A DNA stretch of 64,000 bases from Edaphobacter sp. 12200R-103 (GCF_010093025.1 NZ_CP048114.1:2232001-2296000), one strand, 5' to 3'. Positions 1 to 10,236 are shown, numbered from the stretch's first letter. Translations and numbers: made by a program. The notes: generated by a model from the letters alone, not told the origin.

Positions 1-1067
1 CGATAGTTGGAGTAGATGCCATCGTAGACAAAGACCTGCGTCAGAGCCTTCGCCAGCCGCTCCATGGAACCGAAGTCGCTGTAATAGCCCTTTCCTTCGC
101 CTCCGGTATTCAGGACGGTGAAGAGAGCATGGTGAAAGTCGTCGTTCCACTGCGCATCCATTCCATATCCGTGGGCTTCGCGCTGCCGAACCACTCGGGG
201 ATCGTTCAGGTCACTCTCCGCGATGAGCACAAGGCGCCGCCCCAGCCTGGCGGAGAGTGCTTCGATCTCTATAGCAAGCTGTTCCATAAAGTTGATGGCA
301 GAGCGATCGACAAACTCATGCACGGCATCCAGACGCAGGCCGTCGATGTGAAACTCCTCCATCCACATCAGCGCGTTGTCACAAAAAAACCGGCGAACCT
401 GGTCGCTGTCCTCAAACTCCAGGTTGACGGCGTCTCCCCATGGAGTGCGGTGATTGCCGGTAAGGTACGGCGCGAACTTACCGGTATAGTTTCCTACCGG
501 GCCGAAATGGTTATAGACCACGTCGAGAAGGACGGCGAGGCCGTACCTGTGACAGGCATCCACAAACCTCTTCAGCCCGTCAGGCCCTCCATAGACCTGG
601 CTTGCAGCAAATAAATCCACACCGTCGTATCCCCAGCCGAAGTCACCGGCAAATTCCGCAACCGGCATGATCTCCACGTGCGAGATGCCGAGATCGGCAA
701 GGTGAGACAACCGTTCCGTCGCGCTATCGAAGGTGCCTTCCGGTGTAAAGGTGCCGATGTGCAACTCGTAGACGACGGCGCTTGAAAGCGGCTGTGCCTC
801 CCATCCCTCATCGCTCCACCGGAATTCCCCAGTCTCATACAGACGCGAGGCGCCATGAACTCCGTTGGGCATCCACATGGCGCGAGGATCTGGATAGGGA
901 GTGGGATCATCATCGAGAAGATATGCGTAATCCGCTCCCGGAGAAGCCTCCTCCACGACGGATGTCCACCATCCCCGATCTCCCGAGGGATGCATCGCGT
1001 GAGTGGTATCTCCGACGCGCACCGCGAGCTTGTGAGCTCGTGGAGCCCACACCCGAAACTCATACAT
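1..1067 (-). CDS. treZ: Malto-oligosyltrehalose trehalohydrolase, 3' part cut by window edge
   Basis: GH13 enzyme that releases trehalose from maltooligosyl-trehalose made by TreY. The reading frame begins MYEFRVWAP, shows an N-terminal beta-sandwich, then the barrel motifs DVVYNHFGP, GLRLDAVH (nucleophile Asp) and LIAESDLNDP (acid/base Glu), and runs off position 1 without a stop, so the C-terminus is missing. I chose the ATG at 1067 because GGGAGG at 1074-1079 lies 6 nt upstream; the ATG at 1073 directly abuts that ribosome site. The start overlaps the treY stop by 8 nt, so the pair is translationally coupled. The family assignment is firm; the length cannot be judged. Confidence 0.95.
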   Translation of the reverse strand, partial: MYEFRVWAPRAHKLAVRVGDTTHAMHPSGDRGWWTSVVEEASPGADYAYLLDDDPTPYPDPRAMWMPNGVHGASRLYETGEFRWSDEGWEAQPLSSAVVYELHIGTFTPEGTFDSATERLSHLADLGISHVEIMPVAEFAGDFGWGYDGVDLFAASQVYGGPDGLKRFVDACHRYGLAVLLDVVYNHFGPVGNYTGKFAPYLTGNHRTPWGDAVNLEFEDSDQVRRFFCDNALMWMEEFHIDGLRLDAVHEFVDRSAINFMEQLAIEIEALSARLGRRLVLIAESDLNDPRVVRQREAHGYGMDAQWNDDFHHALFTVLNTGGEGKGYYSDFGSMERLAKALTQVFVYDGIYSNY

Positions 1068-3756
1068 CCCCATCCTCCCGCACGAGCAATGCTACGGGAA
1101 AATCTCGCAGCAGCGTCTTCAATGGAACACGGCCACCGTGAAGCTGCATTCCTGTCAGCCGGTTTTTCCAGATTCCATCGGGCAGAAGCAGAGAGGTGTC
1201 GCGCCATGCTCCGCCGAGCTTCGTGATCCAGCGGGGAGCGACTGTCGCCACCGTACTCCCTCGCAGGTAGCCGAGGACATGCTCTGCGCGTGAGCCTTCG
1301 GCCGCCAGTGGCGTATACGCGGCCTCCGTACCGAACCATTCAGGGTGCTGCCTGCGAAGCTGCAGCGCGGAATAGATCACCCACATCTTCGGCATTCCGT
1401 CGTCGTAGCGCGACATCACTGCAGAGCCGATGCCGGGGCCGGAGAGCTGCCGTATTTCTTCCAGCATCTGCCTGCGAAACTCATAGTCAACAGGTCGTCT
1501 GTTGTCGGGATCGACCAGGCTGAGATCCCACACCTCAGTGCCCTGGTAGAGATCGGGAACGCCAGGCGCCGTGCACTTGATCAATGTCTGTGCCAACGAA
1601 TTGATCCGGCCAGGCTCCCTGACGCGATCGACGAACTGTTCGAGGTCCTTGAGGAAGGGAGGATGCTCAAGGGTCTTTGCGATGAACTCCATGAGTGCAT
1701 CTTCGAACTCCTTGTTGTTCGCCACCCAACTGGTCTGCAGCTTCGCCTCGCGCACTGCCTTCATCATGTAGGCCTGCGCGCGATCGACTGGCAGCGGCCA
1801 CGCCCCGATCAGCGTCTGGTAGTAGAGATACTCCGTATTCGCATCCGGCATGGGCCCGGAGGCCATCTTCTTGCGGAACGCGGCATTCATACGCGACCAG
1901 CGGTAGATCGCCGTACCGAAGCGCGGCGCCATCTCGGTCAGCACGGCCAGGCGGGCGCGTACATCTCCGCTGCGCTTGGTGTCGTGGGTCGCCAGCGCGG
2001 TCATGGTGCAGGGATGCGTGGCCTGCATCTTCTCGCAATAGGCATGGACATCTTGCCCGCTAAGGCCGCTGCCCTGCGGAGAGCCCCCGACCTCGTTCAT
2101 CCCCACCATCCGGTTGTAGCAGTAGAACACCGTATCCTCGACGCCCTTCGCCATCACAGGACCGGTGAACTGCTGAAAGCGAAGAACGAACTCACTCTCG
2201 CGGCGCCCTTTTACCTCCAACGTCAACACATCGCGCATGAAGTCGAAGAGACCTCCATCGATATCCTGCCGGCGCATCTTGGCGCATTCTGTCGCTGCGG
2301 CGATGTGCTCACGATCTTCCCCAGTGATCTCGTTCCTGCCCGAAACCACATATGTCCGGTAGATATCGATACAGGCCGCCATCTCGCGAATGGCCCGCCT
2401 CACCTCCGCCTGCGTATAGTCGCGCTGGTCGCGGTTGGACTCGCATATCTCAACGAAGATTGAGGTCAGCCGGTTTACATCGCTTCCAAGCGCCTCCTGG
2501 GAGATATTGATCTTCTTATCGTGTACCAGGGTCTGATAGTCCATGAGGCTTGCAGCCATCTGCGAACCGAGGAACTGCTGATAGATTGTCGTCAGTTCTG
2601 TCAGTCCCTGCGGCCATAGCAGCCAGCCGCCAATAGCGTTCATAAAGTCGTAGCCGGTAGTGCCCTGGATCGGCCAGCTCTCTCGCAGAAATTCTCCCGG
2701 CTCAAGAATCTTTTCCACAACGATCCAGGCATCGGGTGCACGGTCGCGCAGCCTTTGCAGATACTCCAGTGGATCGCGCAGGCCGTCCGGGTGATCGACT
2801 CGCACGCCATCCAGCACACCGCGCTGCAGCCAGTCCAGAACGAGCGCATGGGTCTCCTCAAAGACATGCTCGCGTTCTACGCGGAGGCCCACCAGAGAAT
2901 TGATATCGAAGAAGCGTCTGTATCCCAGCTGTTGCCCTGAAGTCTTCCAATAGGCGAGCCGGTAGTTCTGCTGGTTCAGAAAATCATCCAGCAGGTCTTC
3001 ATTGGCGTTCAGCTCCTGAATCGCCTTGTCGATCGCCTCACAGACGCCCTGCTCCTCAGAACAGAGGCGTTCCAGAAGACCGTAGAGCACCTGTTTATCG
3101 TTGTGCACCGCCAGCACCGTACGCCTGTCTTCAAACTGCGGTGAAGGAAGGCGTCCAAAGGATGCTGAGAGAAAGCTGAGGGTTCGTGACCAGCTCAACT
3201 CCGCTGCCCGCCCCAGGATGGATGGGAGCGACTGTGGAGAGACCGGCAGGATCTGTCCCGCGGCCTCCACCTGGAATCGGCCGCCTGCCCGGGCGACCCC
3301 TATTCCACCCTGATGCAGCACTCGTCCATACTGATCTCCAAGAATGGGCGTGAGAATCTTGTCGCGCAGCCGCTCTTCCACAGGCTCCCAGTCGATATCA
3401 AAGAAGGAGGCGTAGCGGCTAGATGCGCCATTCTCGAGGACATCCCACCAGTAGCGATTCTCTTTTCCCAGTGACATGTGGTTGGGGACGATATCGAGGA
3501 CTTGTCCCAAATCTAGCTCGGCGAGGCGGCGCACCAGTCGCTCGTGGCCTGCGACACCACCCAGTTCCTCATTTACCCGCTGATGCGAGACCACGTCGTA
3601 ACCGTGGGTACTACCAGGCGCAGCCTGCAGGTACGGAGAGCAATACAGGTGTGATATTCCCAGATCATGAAGATAGTCAGCAATGCGCACGGCATCATCG
3701 AACGTGAATTCTTTGTAGAGTTGGAGCCGATACGTCGAGCAAGGGACACGAAGCAT
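1060..3756 (-). CDS. treY: Malto-oligosyltrehalose synthase
   Basis: 898-residue GH13 enzyme that isomerises the reducing-end alpha-1,4 bond of maltodextrins to alpha-1,1, giving maltooligosyl-trehalose for TreZ. The N-terminus (PCSTYRLQL, then HLYCSPYLQA, SPYL region) and motifs DIVPNHM, GVRVDHPDGL and VEKILEPGE are characteristic of TreY, as are the late motifs TGPVMAKGVEDTVFY, ATHDTKRSGDVRAR and APGVPDLYQGTE. Length fits the long TreY forms. It is cotranscribed with treZ (8-nt overlap) and is divergent from treS across 177 bp. The cytoplasmic TreYZ route links glycogen or maltodextrin breakdown to trehalose as osmolyte and desiccation protectant. Confidence 0.96.
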   Translation of the reverse strand: MLRVPCSTYRLQLYKEFTFDDAVRIADYLHDLGISHLYCSPYLQAAPGSTHGYDVVSHQRVNEELGGVAGHERLVRRLAELDLGQVLDIVPNHMSLGKENRYWWDVLENGASSRYASFFDIDWEPVEERLRDKILTPILGDQYGRVLHQGGIGVARAGGRFQVEAAGQILPVSPQSLPSILGRAAELSWSRTLSFLSASFGRLPSPQFEDRRTVLAVHNDKQVLYGLLERLCSEEQGVCEAIDKAIQELNANEDLLDDFLNQQNYRLAYWKTSGQQLGYRRFFDINSLVGLRVEREHVFEETHALVLDWLQRGVLDGVRVDHPDGLRDPLEYLQRLRDRAPDAWIVVEKILEPGEFLRESWPIQGTTGYDFMNAIGGWLLWPQGLTELTTIYQQFLGSQMAASLMDYQTLVHDKKINISQEALGSDVNRLTSIFVEICESNRDQRDYTQAEVRRAIREMAACIDIYRTYVVSGRNEITGEDREHIAAATECAKMRRQDIDGGLFDFMRDVLTLEVKGRRESEFVLRFQQFTGPVMAKGVEDTVFYCYNRMVGMNEVGGSPQGSGLSGQDVHAYCEKMQATHPCTMTALATHDTKRSGDVRARLAVLTEMAPRFGTAIYRWSRMNAAFRKKMASGPMPDANTEYLYYQTLIGAWPLPVDRAQAYMMKAVREAKLQTSWVANNKEFEDALMEFIAKTLEHPPFLKDLEQFVDRVREPGRINSLAQTLIKCTAPGVPDLYQGTEVWDLSLVDPDNRRPVDYEFRRQMLEEIRQLSGPGIGSAVMSRYDDGMPKMWVIYSALQLRRQHPEWFGTEAAYTPLAAEGSRAEHVLGYLRGSTVATVAPRWITKLGGAWRDTSLLLPDGIWKNRLTGMQLHGGRVPLKTLLRDFPVALLVREDGDV

Positions 3757-3933
3757 GGAAAGATCCAGTCGAGTAAACTACCGCTGATAGAGAGATAAGA
3801 TTGATTCCCAAAGTCTTAGACCCTCTGGTCACTCAGTGGGGTTGTACCCGGTGCAGACAGCCGCTCCAGATGGTTACACTGCAACCGGGCGAACGACATT
3901 CGCATCTTCTTTTGACAGAGAGTCGAAATTATC

Positions 3934-5664
3934 GTGAAGAAAGCCGGCAGCGCTTCAGACCCACTCTGGTACAAGGACGCAATCATCTATGAGTTGCACG
4001 TGCGCACGTTTCAGGACTCCAATGGGGACGGCATTGGCGATTTTCCCGGGCTGATCACGCGCCTGGATTATCTGCAGGAGCTTGGCGTTACCTGCCTGTG
4101 GCTTCTTCCATTTTTTCCTTCACCTCTGCGTGACGATGGCTACGATATCGCCAACTACACCAGTGTCAATCCCAGTTACGGCACTATCGACGATTTCAAG
4201 AACTTTTTGAACGCTGCGCATCAGAGGGGCATGCAGGTTCTGATCGAACTGGTGGTTAATCACACCTCGGACCAACACACCTGGTTTCAGGCTGCGCGCA
4301 TTGCACCGCCGGGATCTCCAGCGCGCGAGTTTTATGTCTGGTCCGATACCGATCAGATCTACAAAGATGTTCCCATCATCTTTTCGGACACGGAGAAGTC
4401 CAACTGGACCTGGGATGAGACGGCAAAGGCCTATTATTGGCATCGATTCTTCTCACACCAGCCCGATTTGAACTTCGACAATCCTGCGGTGATGGAAGAG
4501 GTCCTCAAGGCCATGCGCTTCTGGCTGGACATGGGAGTGGATGGCCTTCGTCTCGACGCTATTCCCTACCTGGTGGAGCGCGACGGGACCATGTGCGAGA
4601 ACCTTCCGGAGACGCACGCCCTCATCCGACGCCTGCGCGCTGCAATCGATGAGGAATATTCCAATCGCTTTACCCTGGCCGAAGCTAACCAGTGGCCGCC
4701 GGAGGTACGACCGTATTTCGGGGATGGCGACGAGTGCCACATGGCCTTCCACTTTCCCCTGATGCCGCGCATCTACATGGCTCTTCGCCAGGAGGACCGG
4801 CTTCCAATTACAGACATCATGGCCAGGACGCCGCCCATTCCGGACTCCTGCCAGTGGGGTCTCTTCCTCAGGAATCATGACGAGCTGACGCTCGAGATGG
4901 TCACCTCGGACGAGCGCGATTATATGTACTTCGCCTACTCGGCCGATCCTCGCATGCGAGTGAATTCAGGCATCCGTCGCCGCCTGGCACCACTGCTCGA
5001 CAACAACCGTCTCCGGATTCAGCTCCTTAATTCGCTGCTGCTCAGCTTTCCGGGAACGCCCATCGTCTATTACGGCGACGAGATCGGGATGGGCGACAAC
5101 ATCTACCTTGGCGACCGGAACTCGGTACGGACACCAATGCAGTGGAATTCGGATCGCAACGCCGGCTTTTCGACGGCAAATCCGTCGCGCCTCAGCTTCC
5201 CTGTCATCATGGACCCTATCTGGGGTTACCAGGCGGTCAATGTAGAGACTCAGCTGGCCGATGCCTCGTCCCTGCTCCACTGGATGCGGAACATGATTGC
5301 GCTGCGGAAGCTCTTCCAGGTCTTCGGACGGGGCACGATGGAGTTTCTGAATCCAGAAAACCGCAAGGTCCTCGCCTATATCCGGCACTATGACCCTGCT
5401 TCGCGCTCGCGGGAAGACACGCCAACCGGCGCGGCACGGAACGTAACCGGACCGGGGACCGAAACGGTGCTCTGCGTCGCCAATCTGTCCCGATTTGCAC
5501 AACCGGTCTCTCTTGACCTCTCCGAATTTGCCGGAATGACCCCTGTCGAGATGCTCGGGTACGTTCCGTTTCCGATCATCACCGAGCAACCGTATCCTCT
5601 GACGCTCGCGCCGTATACTTTCTTTTGGCTGGAGCTGCAGGCACCTTCAACTCCCGCCAGATGA
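3934..5664 (+). CDS. treS: Trehalose synthase (maltose alpha-D-glucosyltransferase)
   Basis: GH13 enzyme interconverting maltose and trehalose. It starts with [20 protein letters not shown], typical of TreS, and keeps the catalytic triad: Asp208 in GLRLDAI, Glu250 in TLAEANQWP and Asp316 in FLRNHDELT. The 576 residues match stand-alone TreS without a fused maltokinase. The start is a GTG with no strong ribosome site; there is no upstream in-frame ATG. It is divergent from treYZ, so this locus carries two separate trehalose routes. A hairpin (arms 5648-5656 and 5681-5689) overlaps the stop codon but has no clear U-tract. Confidence 0.95.
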   Translation: MKKAGSASDPLWYKDAIIYELHVRTFQDSNGDGIGDFPGLITRLDYLQELGVTCLWLLPFFPSPLRDDGYDIANYTSVNPSYGTIDDFKNFLNAAHQRGMQVLIELVVNHTSDQHTWFQAARIAPPGSPAREFYVWSDTDQIYKDVPIIFSDTEKSNWTWDETAKAYYWHRFFSHQPDLNFDNPAVMEEVLKAMRFWLDMGVDGLRLDAIPYLVERDGTMCENLPETHALIRRLRAAIDEEYSNRFTLAEANQWPPEVRPYFGDGDECHMAFHFPLMPRIYMALRQEDRLPITDIMARTPPIPDSCQWGLFLRNHDELTLEMVTSDERDYMYFAYSADPRMRVNSGIRRRLAPLLDNNRLRIQLLNSLLLSFPGTPIVYYGDEIGMGDNIYLGDRNSVRTPMQWNSDRNAGFSTANPSRLSFPVIMDPIWGYQAVNVETQLADASSLLHWMRNMIALRKLFQVFGRGTMEFLNPENRKVLAYIRHYDPASRSREDTPTGAARNVTGPGTETVLCVANLSRFAQPVSLDLSEFAGMTPVEMLGYVPFPIITEQPYPLTLAPYTFFWLELQAPSTPAR

Positions 5665-5766
5665 TCTCGCGAATCGGTGCCGGGAGTTGTACATTAGCTT
5701 CCGGTGAGCATCTCACCATAATTACGCCTGAACTCCGAAGGCGGACCAGGATAGCTGCAGCAGACG

Positions 5767-6981
5767 ATGGCCTCCTCGCTCACCAATACCGCCACCACCC
5801 ATCCTGAGACCGGCTCGTCCACCAGCACCGAGGTCCTGATTCATCTGAACGCGGTCGCGCCGGAGCTGCTGGAGCCGACGCTTTCGAATCTGGCCGCTGC
5901 GTTTGCGGGCTACCCAGCCCTGGTTGCAATTCCCGAGACCGCGGCCCCGAGCCACACCCGAAACATCGATTCGCTGCGAGTGCTCCCCTACACACCTCCA
6001 GCCACCTCGACCATTAGCTGGGTCCATACCGCAGCAGATTACCTGACGGCCTATAAGCTGCTTCAGGAACAGAATGTTGCCAGCTGCCTGATGCTCGGCC
6101 CGGACTCCCACAGCATGCGGCCGGAGTCGATCCGCAGACTGGCAGACGCCCTGCTCGCTGCGCCGCCTGTTGATCTGGTCACTTCGCACTATCATCTGGG
6201 GCCGCACGAAGGCCTGGTGAACTCCGGGATCCTGTACCCGCTCAGCCGCGCACTTTTCTGCGCACAGCCCCGTTATCCGCTGGCCATCGACATTGGCATA
6301 TCGGCCCGCATGGCGGAACGCCTGGCTGCAGCGGCACAGCGCTTCACCGCCATCAATCAGGAGGACACCCTTCTCTGGCCCGTCTCGGAAGCAGCAATGG
6401 CAGGCTTCGTCATGACCGAGGTCGACATTCCTTCCAGAGCAGCTCCTCAACCGGCAAATCTTGATCTGAATGCCCTGCTGGGGCAGATCGTAGGCTCTCT
6501 TTTCTCCGACATCGACGCGCGGGCGTCGTTCTGGCAGCGGCTGCGGAACACGATTCCACCCAGAACGATCCCGGCCACACCGGAAGGGGGTGAGCCGGTT
6601 GATGTGACCCCAATGCTGGAGGCGTTTCACCTGGCGTACAGCAACCTGCATGAGATCTGGGCACTGGTGCTTCCGCCGCATACTCTTCTCGGCCTCAAGC
6701 GTCTCTCCGTCATGCCGAAAGAGGCGTTCCGGTTCGCAGACAGCCTGTGGACTCGGATCCTCTATGACTTTGTCCTGGCGTACCGATTGCGTACGATCAA
6801 TCGTGGCCATCTGCTCGGTGCTCTCACGCCGCTCTATCTTGCATGGGTCGCCTCGCATCTTCTTCTGGTGCAGAGCGGCGTAACACCGGAGCAGCACATT
6901 GAAGAGCTCGCCCAGGCATTTGAAGTCGATAAACCGTATCTTGTGTCGCGCTGGCGCTGGCCCGATCGCTTCAATCCCTAG
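5767..6981 (+). CDS. GT81-like (glucosyl/mannosyl-phosphoglycerate synthase-like) glycosyltransferase, divergent
   Basis: 404-residue protein with a GT-A fold pattern. The segment MLGPDSHSMRPESI followed by VDLVTSHYHLGPHEG, NSGILYPLSRALF and PLAIDIGIS aligns by eye with the conserved run in glucosyl-3-phosphoglycerate and mannosyl-3-phosphoglycerate synthases (DSDL..ITPEWI, RHKYEG.ITN..YPL.RAL, P.GGDFG.S). The expected DSD metal-binding triplet reads DSH and GGDFG reads AIDIG, so donor or metal use may differ. It lies 102 bp after treS on the same strand, which suggests a role in compatible-solute or storage-glycan metabolism. That role is inference; only the family resemblance is seen. Confidence 0.6.
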   Translation: MASSLTNTATTHPETGSSTSTEVLIHLNAVAPELLEPTLSNLAAAFAGYPALVAIPETAAPSHTRNIDSLRVLPYTPPATSTISWVHTAADYLTAYKLLQEQNVASCLMLGPDSHSMRPESIRRLADALLAAPPVDLVTSHYHLGPHEGLVNSGILYPLSRALFCAQPRYPLAIDIGISARMAERLAAAAQRFTAINQEDTLLWPVSEAAMAGFVMTEVDIPSRAAPQPANLDLNALLGQIVGSLFSDIDARASFWQRLRNTIPPRTIPATPEGGEPVDVTPMLEAFHLAYSNLHEIWALVLPPHTLLGLKRLSVMPKEAFRFADSLWTRILYDFVLAYRLRTINRGHLLGALTPLYLAWVASHLLLVQSGVTPEQHIEELAQAFEVDKPYLVSRWRWPDRFNP

Positions 6982-7021
6982 CCCGCTTCCAGCCTGAGAA
7001 CCACATGAAGGAGATTTGCTG

Positions 7022-7753
7022 ATGTGGCAACAAGTCGAACTCGCCCTGAGCCAATCCGCACACCGGGCCCTGGTTACACTGGCCAACTTTCTTCCCGGCC
7101 TGCTCGCCCTTCTGCTTGCAGTATTAATCCTGACTGCCATCGGCGCCCTGCTGGCGGCTCTGCTGAAGCGTCTGCTGACGGCCATCCGCTTCGATGAACG
7201 GCTCTCGAAGAACTCCCTTGTCCCGCTGGACTGGGCTCCAGGGCACGGCCCTACGCTGCTGGTCGCGCGCGTGGTCTTCTGGGCCAGCGTAATTCTCGGC
7301 TTTCTGATCGGCATCTCCGCCTTCGACGCGGCCTACGCCGGCAACTCGCAGATGTCGTTCTTCCTGCTGCCCTATCTCACCCACTCGGTAGGAGCGATTC
7401 TGCTGTTCCTGCTGGGAACGCTCCTGGCGCGCTTCCTCGCCCGCACCGTGCTGATTGAGGCCGTCAATGCGCGACTGCAGTACGCTCGCTTTCTCTCCGT
7501 TGGCGTAAAGTGGCTGGTCCTGGTGCTCACCGCCGCCACCGTCCTCGATCACCTGGAGATCGGGGGAACGGTCGTCGATCTGGCCTTCGGAATCCTCTTC
7601 GGAGGAATCGTGCTTACACTCTCACTGGCAATCGGACTCGGTTCCCGCGATATCGTCAGCCGTTCGCTGGAAAAAAATGTGGAGAACGAGGTGCTTCCTC
7701 CAGAGCAGGCTTACAAGACCCAGACCACCACGGAAACCCTGCGTCACTTCTGA
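7022..7753 (+). CDS. Conserved TM-helix membrane protein (mechanosensitive-channel-like)
   Basis: 243 residues with about five hydrophobic helices (near residues 20-50, 80-100, 115-140, 155-180 and 185-205). The helix pattern LTLSLAIGLGSRDIVSRSLEK near the C-terminus resembles the conserved TM-helix and pore-exit segment of small mechanosensitive-channel-like proteins, but no full MscS beta domain follows. The ATG at 7022 is preferred to the TTG at 7016 because AAGGAG at 7007-7012 is 9 nt upstream of the ATG and only 3 nt from the TTG. It sits 40 bp after the GT81-like gene, probably in one transcript; an osmotic-stress link with the trehalose genes is inference. Confidence 0.6.
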   Translation: MWQQVELALSQSAHRALVTLANFLPGLLALLLAVLILTAIGALLAALLKRLLTAIRFDERLSKNSLVPLDWAPGHGPTLLVARVVFWASVILGFLIGISAFDAAYAGNSQMSFFLLPYLTHSVGAILLFLLGTLLARFLARTVLIEAVNARLQYARFLSVGVKWLVLVLTAATVLDHLEIGGTVVDLAFGILFGGIVLTLSLAIGLGSRDIVSRSLEKNVENEVLPPEQAYKTQTTTETLRHF

Positions 7754-7804
7754 TACCGCGGTTCTCAGGTGAAGCGAGAGCAGTCATTCCAAGAGGTCGT
7801 CATC

Positions 7805-7888
7805 CTGAACGAAGTGAGGATCCCTGTATTTGCCCGGAGCGCCATTGAGGCCATAGGCGAAATACAGGGATTCTTCGCGTTGCTCAGA
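7805..7888. terminator. Long inverted repeat between convergent genes (dispersed repeat copy)
   Basis: ATCCCTGTATTT near 7820-7831 pairs exactly with AAATACAGGGAT near 7860-7871. The outer part carries the dispersed motif CATCCTGAACGAAG (7801-7814) and its imperfect complement to 7888. It lies between the convergent channel-like gene and fucP, so it could end transcription from both sides. Confidence 0.6.
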
Positions 7889-7976
7889 ATGGTGAGTCTT
7901 GATGGAACGGCTTTAAAAGCCGAGCAGTTCTAAAAGGCGGAGCAGATCCATCGATCCACCCCGCCGCCCTCTCCTC

Positions 7977-9308
7977 TTAGTAAGCCGGCCCTGAGAGCAG
8001 CGATCTTTGCGTGGACTGGAAGAAGCCGTAGATGGCCACGCCAACGAATCCGACCAAAGGGACAAGATAGCCCAGCGCCAGACTGCCGGTCTGCTTTGCA
8101 ATCAGCCCGGCGATGGGTGGGAAGATTGCTCCGCCTACGATTGCCATCACCAGCAGCGAACCACCGAGCTTGGTATTCCGGCCTAGACCCTTCAGTCCAA
8201 GTGCAAAGATCGTGGGATACATGATGGAGATAAAGAAGCCGCTGGCTACAACGGCCCAGGCTCCGCTCATCCCCGGCCACAGCACGGCGACCAGCATCAG
8301 CACCGTATTACAGACTCCATAGACCCCCAGCATCAGGCTAGGACGTACATAACGCATCAGCGACGTCGAGACAAACCTGCCGATGAGCATGGCTATAAGA
8401 ACCGCCGTCAGATAGTGTGCAGCCGTGCGTTCGCTGACCACGGTGTACTGCTTCATGTAAGGGATGAGGCTGCTCCACGAAGAGATCTGCGCACCGACGT
8501 TGCAGAAGTTCGCGACAACCGCAATCCAGATCGCCGGATTTCGAAGCAGGTCCGCAAAACTTCCATGGTCTTCGCCGGGGCCTTCATGCTCCGATTGGAT
8601 GACCGGAAACTTCGTTCGGCCGAGAATAAAGGCGCAAAGCAGGACGACAATCCCGAATGCCATGTACGTCGGCACCACGCGCATAATCTCGCTGTGGAGA
8701 TAGCTATGATACGTTCCCGCGACCTTCATCTGTTCGATCTCCGCAGCCGTAGGCTCTACCCCTGAGAAGATGAAGTAGGTCCCGATGAGCACACCGACGA
8801 CGGTACCCGGAGGATTGAAGGCCTGCGAAAAGTTGAGCCGTCGCTCAGAGGTAGCTGGATCGCCAAACTGCGCGATAAAGGGGTTGGCCGCCGTCTCGAG
8901 AATTGAGGCTCCGCAGCCGACTGTAAACAGCGCGACCAGGAACATGGCATACTCTCCGCGCACGGCGGCAGGCAGAAACAACAGCATGCCCGTACCGAAG
9001 ATCACCAGACCAGTCACCATTCCGGCCTTGTAACCCCAGCGCCGCATCAGCAGTCCGGCCGGAATGGCCATGCAGAAGTACCCGAAGAAGTTTGCCGTCT
9101 GCACCAGCTGCGCGCTGAATTGGGACAGCTCCAGCGATTTTCTGAACTGCTGTACGAGGATGTCGGTCAGGTTATTCGACATCCCCCAGAGGAAGAACAA
9201 CACCGTTACCAGAACAAACGGCACCATGTGCCCTACAGGAAACAGCGGATGGTCTCCTCCTGTCTGCCCTGGATTGCTTCGTGTCGTGACTGGTGCTGAA
9301 ATCTGCAT
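7977..9308 (-). CDS. fucP: L-fucose:H+ symporter-like MFS permease
   Basis: 443-residue, 12-TM major facilitator of the FucP group. Diagnostic features are FLWGMSNNLTDILVQQF in TM1, ANFFGYFCMAIPAG in TM2, CGASILETAANPF in TM5 and LNFSQAFNPPG after it. The start is set at the ATG 9308, preceded by ACGGAGAAGAG, rather than the ORF-maximal upstream start. It lies 94 bp downstream of, and in the same direction as, the fuconolactonase-type gene, so it probably imports L-fucose or a related sugar for that pathway. Exact substrate is inferred from family and context; related permeases carry other hexoses. Confidence 0.85.
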   Translation of the reverse strand: MQISAPVTTRSNPGQTGGDHPLFPVGHMVPFVLVTVLFFLWGMSNNLTDILVQQFRKSLELSQFSAQLVQTANFFGYFCMAIPAGLLMRRWGYKAGMVTGLVIFGTGMLLFLPAAVRGEYAMFLVALFTVGCGASILETAANPFIAQFGDPATSERRLNFSQAFNPPGTVVGVLIGTYFIFSGVEPTAAEIEQMKVAGTYHSYLHSEIMRVVPTYMAFGIVVLLCAFILGRTKFPVIQSEHEGPGEDHGSFADLLRNPAIWIAVVANFCNVGAQISSWSSLIPYMKQYTVVSERTAAHYLTAVLIAMLIGRFVSTSLMRYVRPSLMLGVYGVCNTVLMLVAVLWPGMSGAWAVVASGFFISIMYPTIFALGLKGLGRNTKLGGSLLVMAIVGGAIFPPIAGLIAKQTGSLALGYLVPLVGFVGVAIYGFFQSTQRSLLSGPAY

Positions 9309-9402
9309 CTCTTCTCCGTTCGCATAACACTGTAGAAATCTTCGCCGCGACAAATGCTACATGTTCGCTGCAGTTTTCGCTCATGGGCCTCGTTAGAAGG
9401 CA

Positions 9403-10236
9403 TCAGAGCTTATAGATACGCTCGGCATTTCCGCCAAAGATCACATCACGTTCTGCCTGGGTGAGCCCTGCAAGATACTGCTCCAGCAGGCCGAACCACT
9501 GAGCATACCCGCAAGCGACCAGGCATACGGGCCAGTCTGATCCGGCCAGAATGCGCTGCGGCCCGAATGCCTCTATCACGGTATCGAAGTAGGGACGCAA
9601 GTCGTCCAGATTCCATTGTTTCCAGTCTGCTTCCGTAACTAAACCGGACAGCTTGCATGACACATTTTCGCGTTGGGCAAGTTCGCGAATCTGCCCCTTC
9701 CAGGGTTCGAGCACCCGCTCTCGAATCCTTGGTTTTGCAATGTGATCAAGCACAAACGCCTGTTCCGGGTGCCGATCCACAAACTGAATCGTCTGCGGCA
9801 CATGCCGCTCGTAGATAAGGATGTCGTAGACCAATCCGGTGCCGCGCAGAGCGCGAATGCCGCGATTGAAGTCCTCCCGCAGCAAAAAGTTCTCGTTGGG
9901 TTCTGCCTGTACTACATGCCGTAACCCCTTCAAGCTGGGACGCGCGGAGAACTCCTCCATGACCTGGGGAAATTTTTCATCCGCGATCGGAGCCCATCCA
10001 ACCACCCCGAGAATCTGATCGTTCTCATCTGCCAGATCCAACAGCCAGCGTGTCTCTTCCAGGGTCTGCCGCGCCTGAACCGCGATCGTGCCATCGACGG
10101 ATGCCGACTGCATCTCGGCACTCAGGTCCTGCGGGAGAAAATCCCGCCGCAGCATTGTCATGCTGTCGTCAATCCACTCATACTCCTCGGGCGAGTACCG
10201 CCAGAGGTGATGATGAGCGTCAATCCTCTTTCCCAT
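9403..10236 (-). CDS. Amidohydrolase-2 family lactonase, probable L-fuconolactonase
   Basis: 277-residue TIM-barrel metal hydrolase of the amidohydrolase-2 / COG3618 type. It has the N-terminal metal motif DAHHHLW, the central FVLDHIAKP and KLSGLVTEADW, and the C-terminal GSDWPVC followed by FGGNAERIYKL, all typical of L-fuconolactone hydrolases and close relatives. These open the lactone formed by L-fucose dehydrogenase in the non-phosphorylative pathway. Neighbouring fucP supports the fucose assignment; no dehydrogenase or aldolase is in the window. L-rhamnono-lactonase or pyrone-dicarboxylate lactonase activities are alternatives. Confidence 0.8.
   Translation of the reverse strand: MGKRIDAHHHLWRYSPEEYEWIDDSMTMLRRDFLPQDLSAEMQSASVDGTIAVQARQTLEETRWLLDLADENDQILGVVGWAPIADEKFPQVMEEFSARPSLKGLRHVVQAEPNENFLLREDFNRGIRALRGTGLVYDILIYERHVPQTIQFVDRHPEQAFVLDHIAKPRIRERVLEPWKGQIRELAQRENVSCKLSGLVTEADWKQWNLDDLRPYFDTVIEAFGPQRILAGSDWPVCLVACGYAQWFGLLEQYLAGLTQAERDVIFGGNAERIYKL

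Noticed and set aside
1345..2463. 372-codon plus-strand ORF
   Set aside because: Antisense to treY; His/Arg-rich shadow without motifs.
5722..7314. 530-codon minus-strand ORF
   Set aside because: Antisense to the GT81-like and channel-like genes, with Cys/Arg-rich composition and no recognisable domain.
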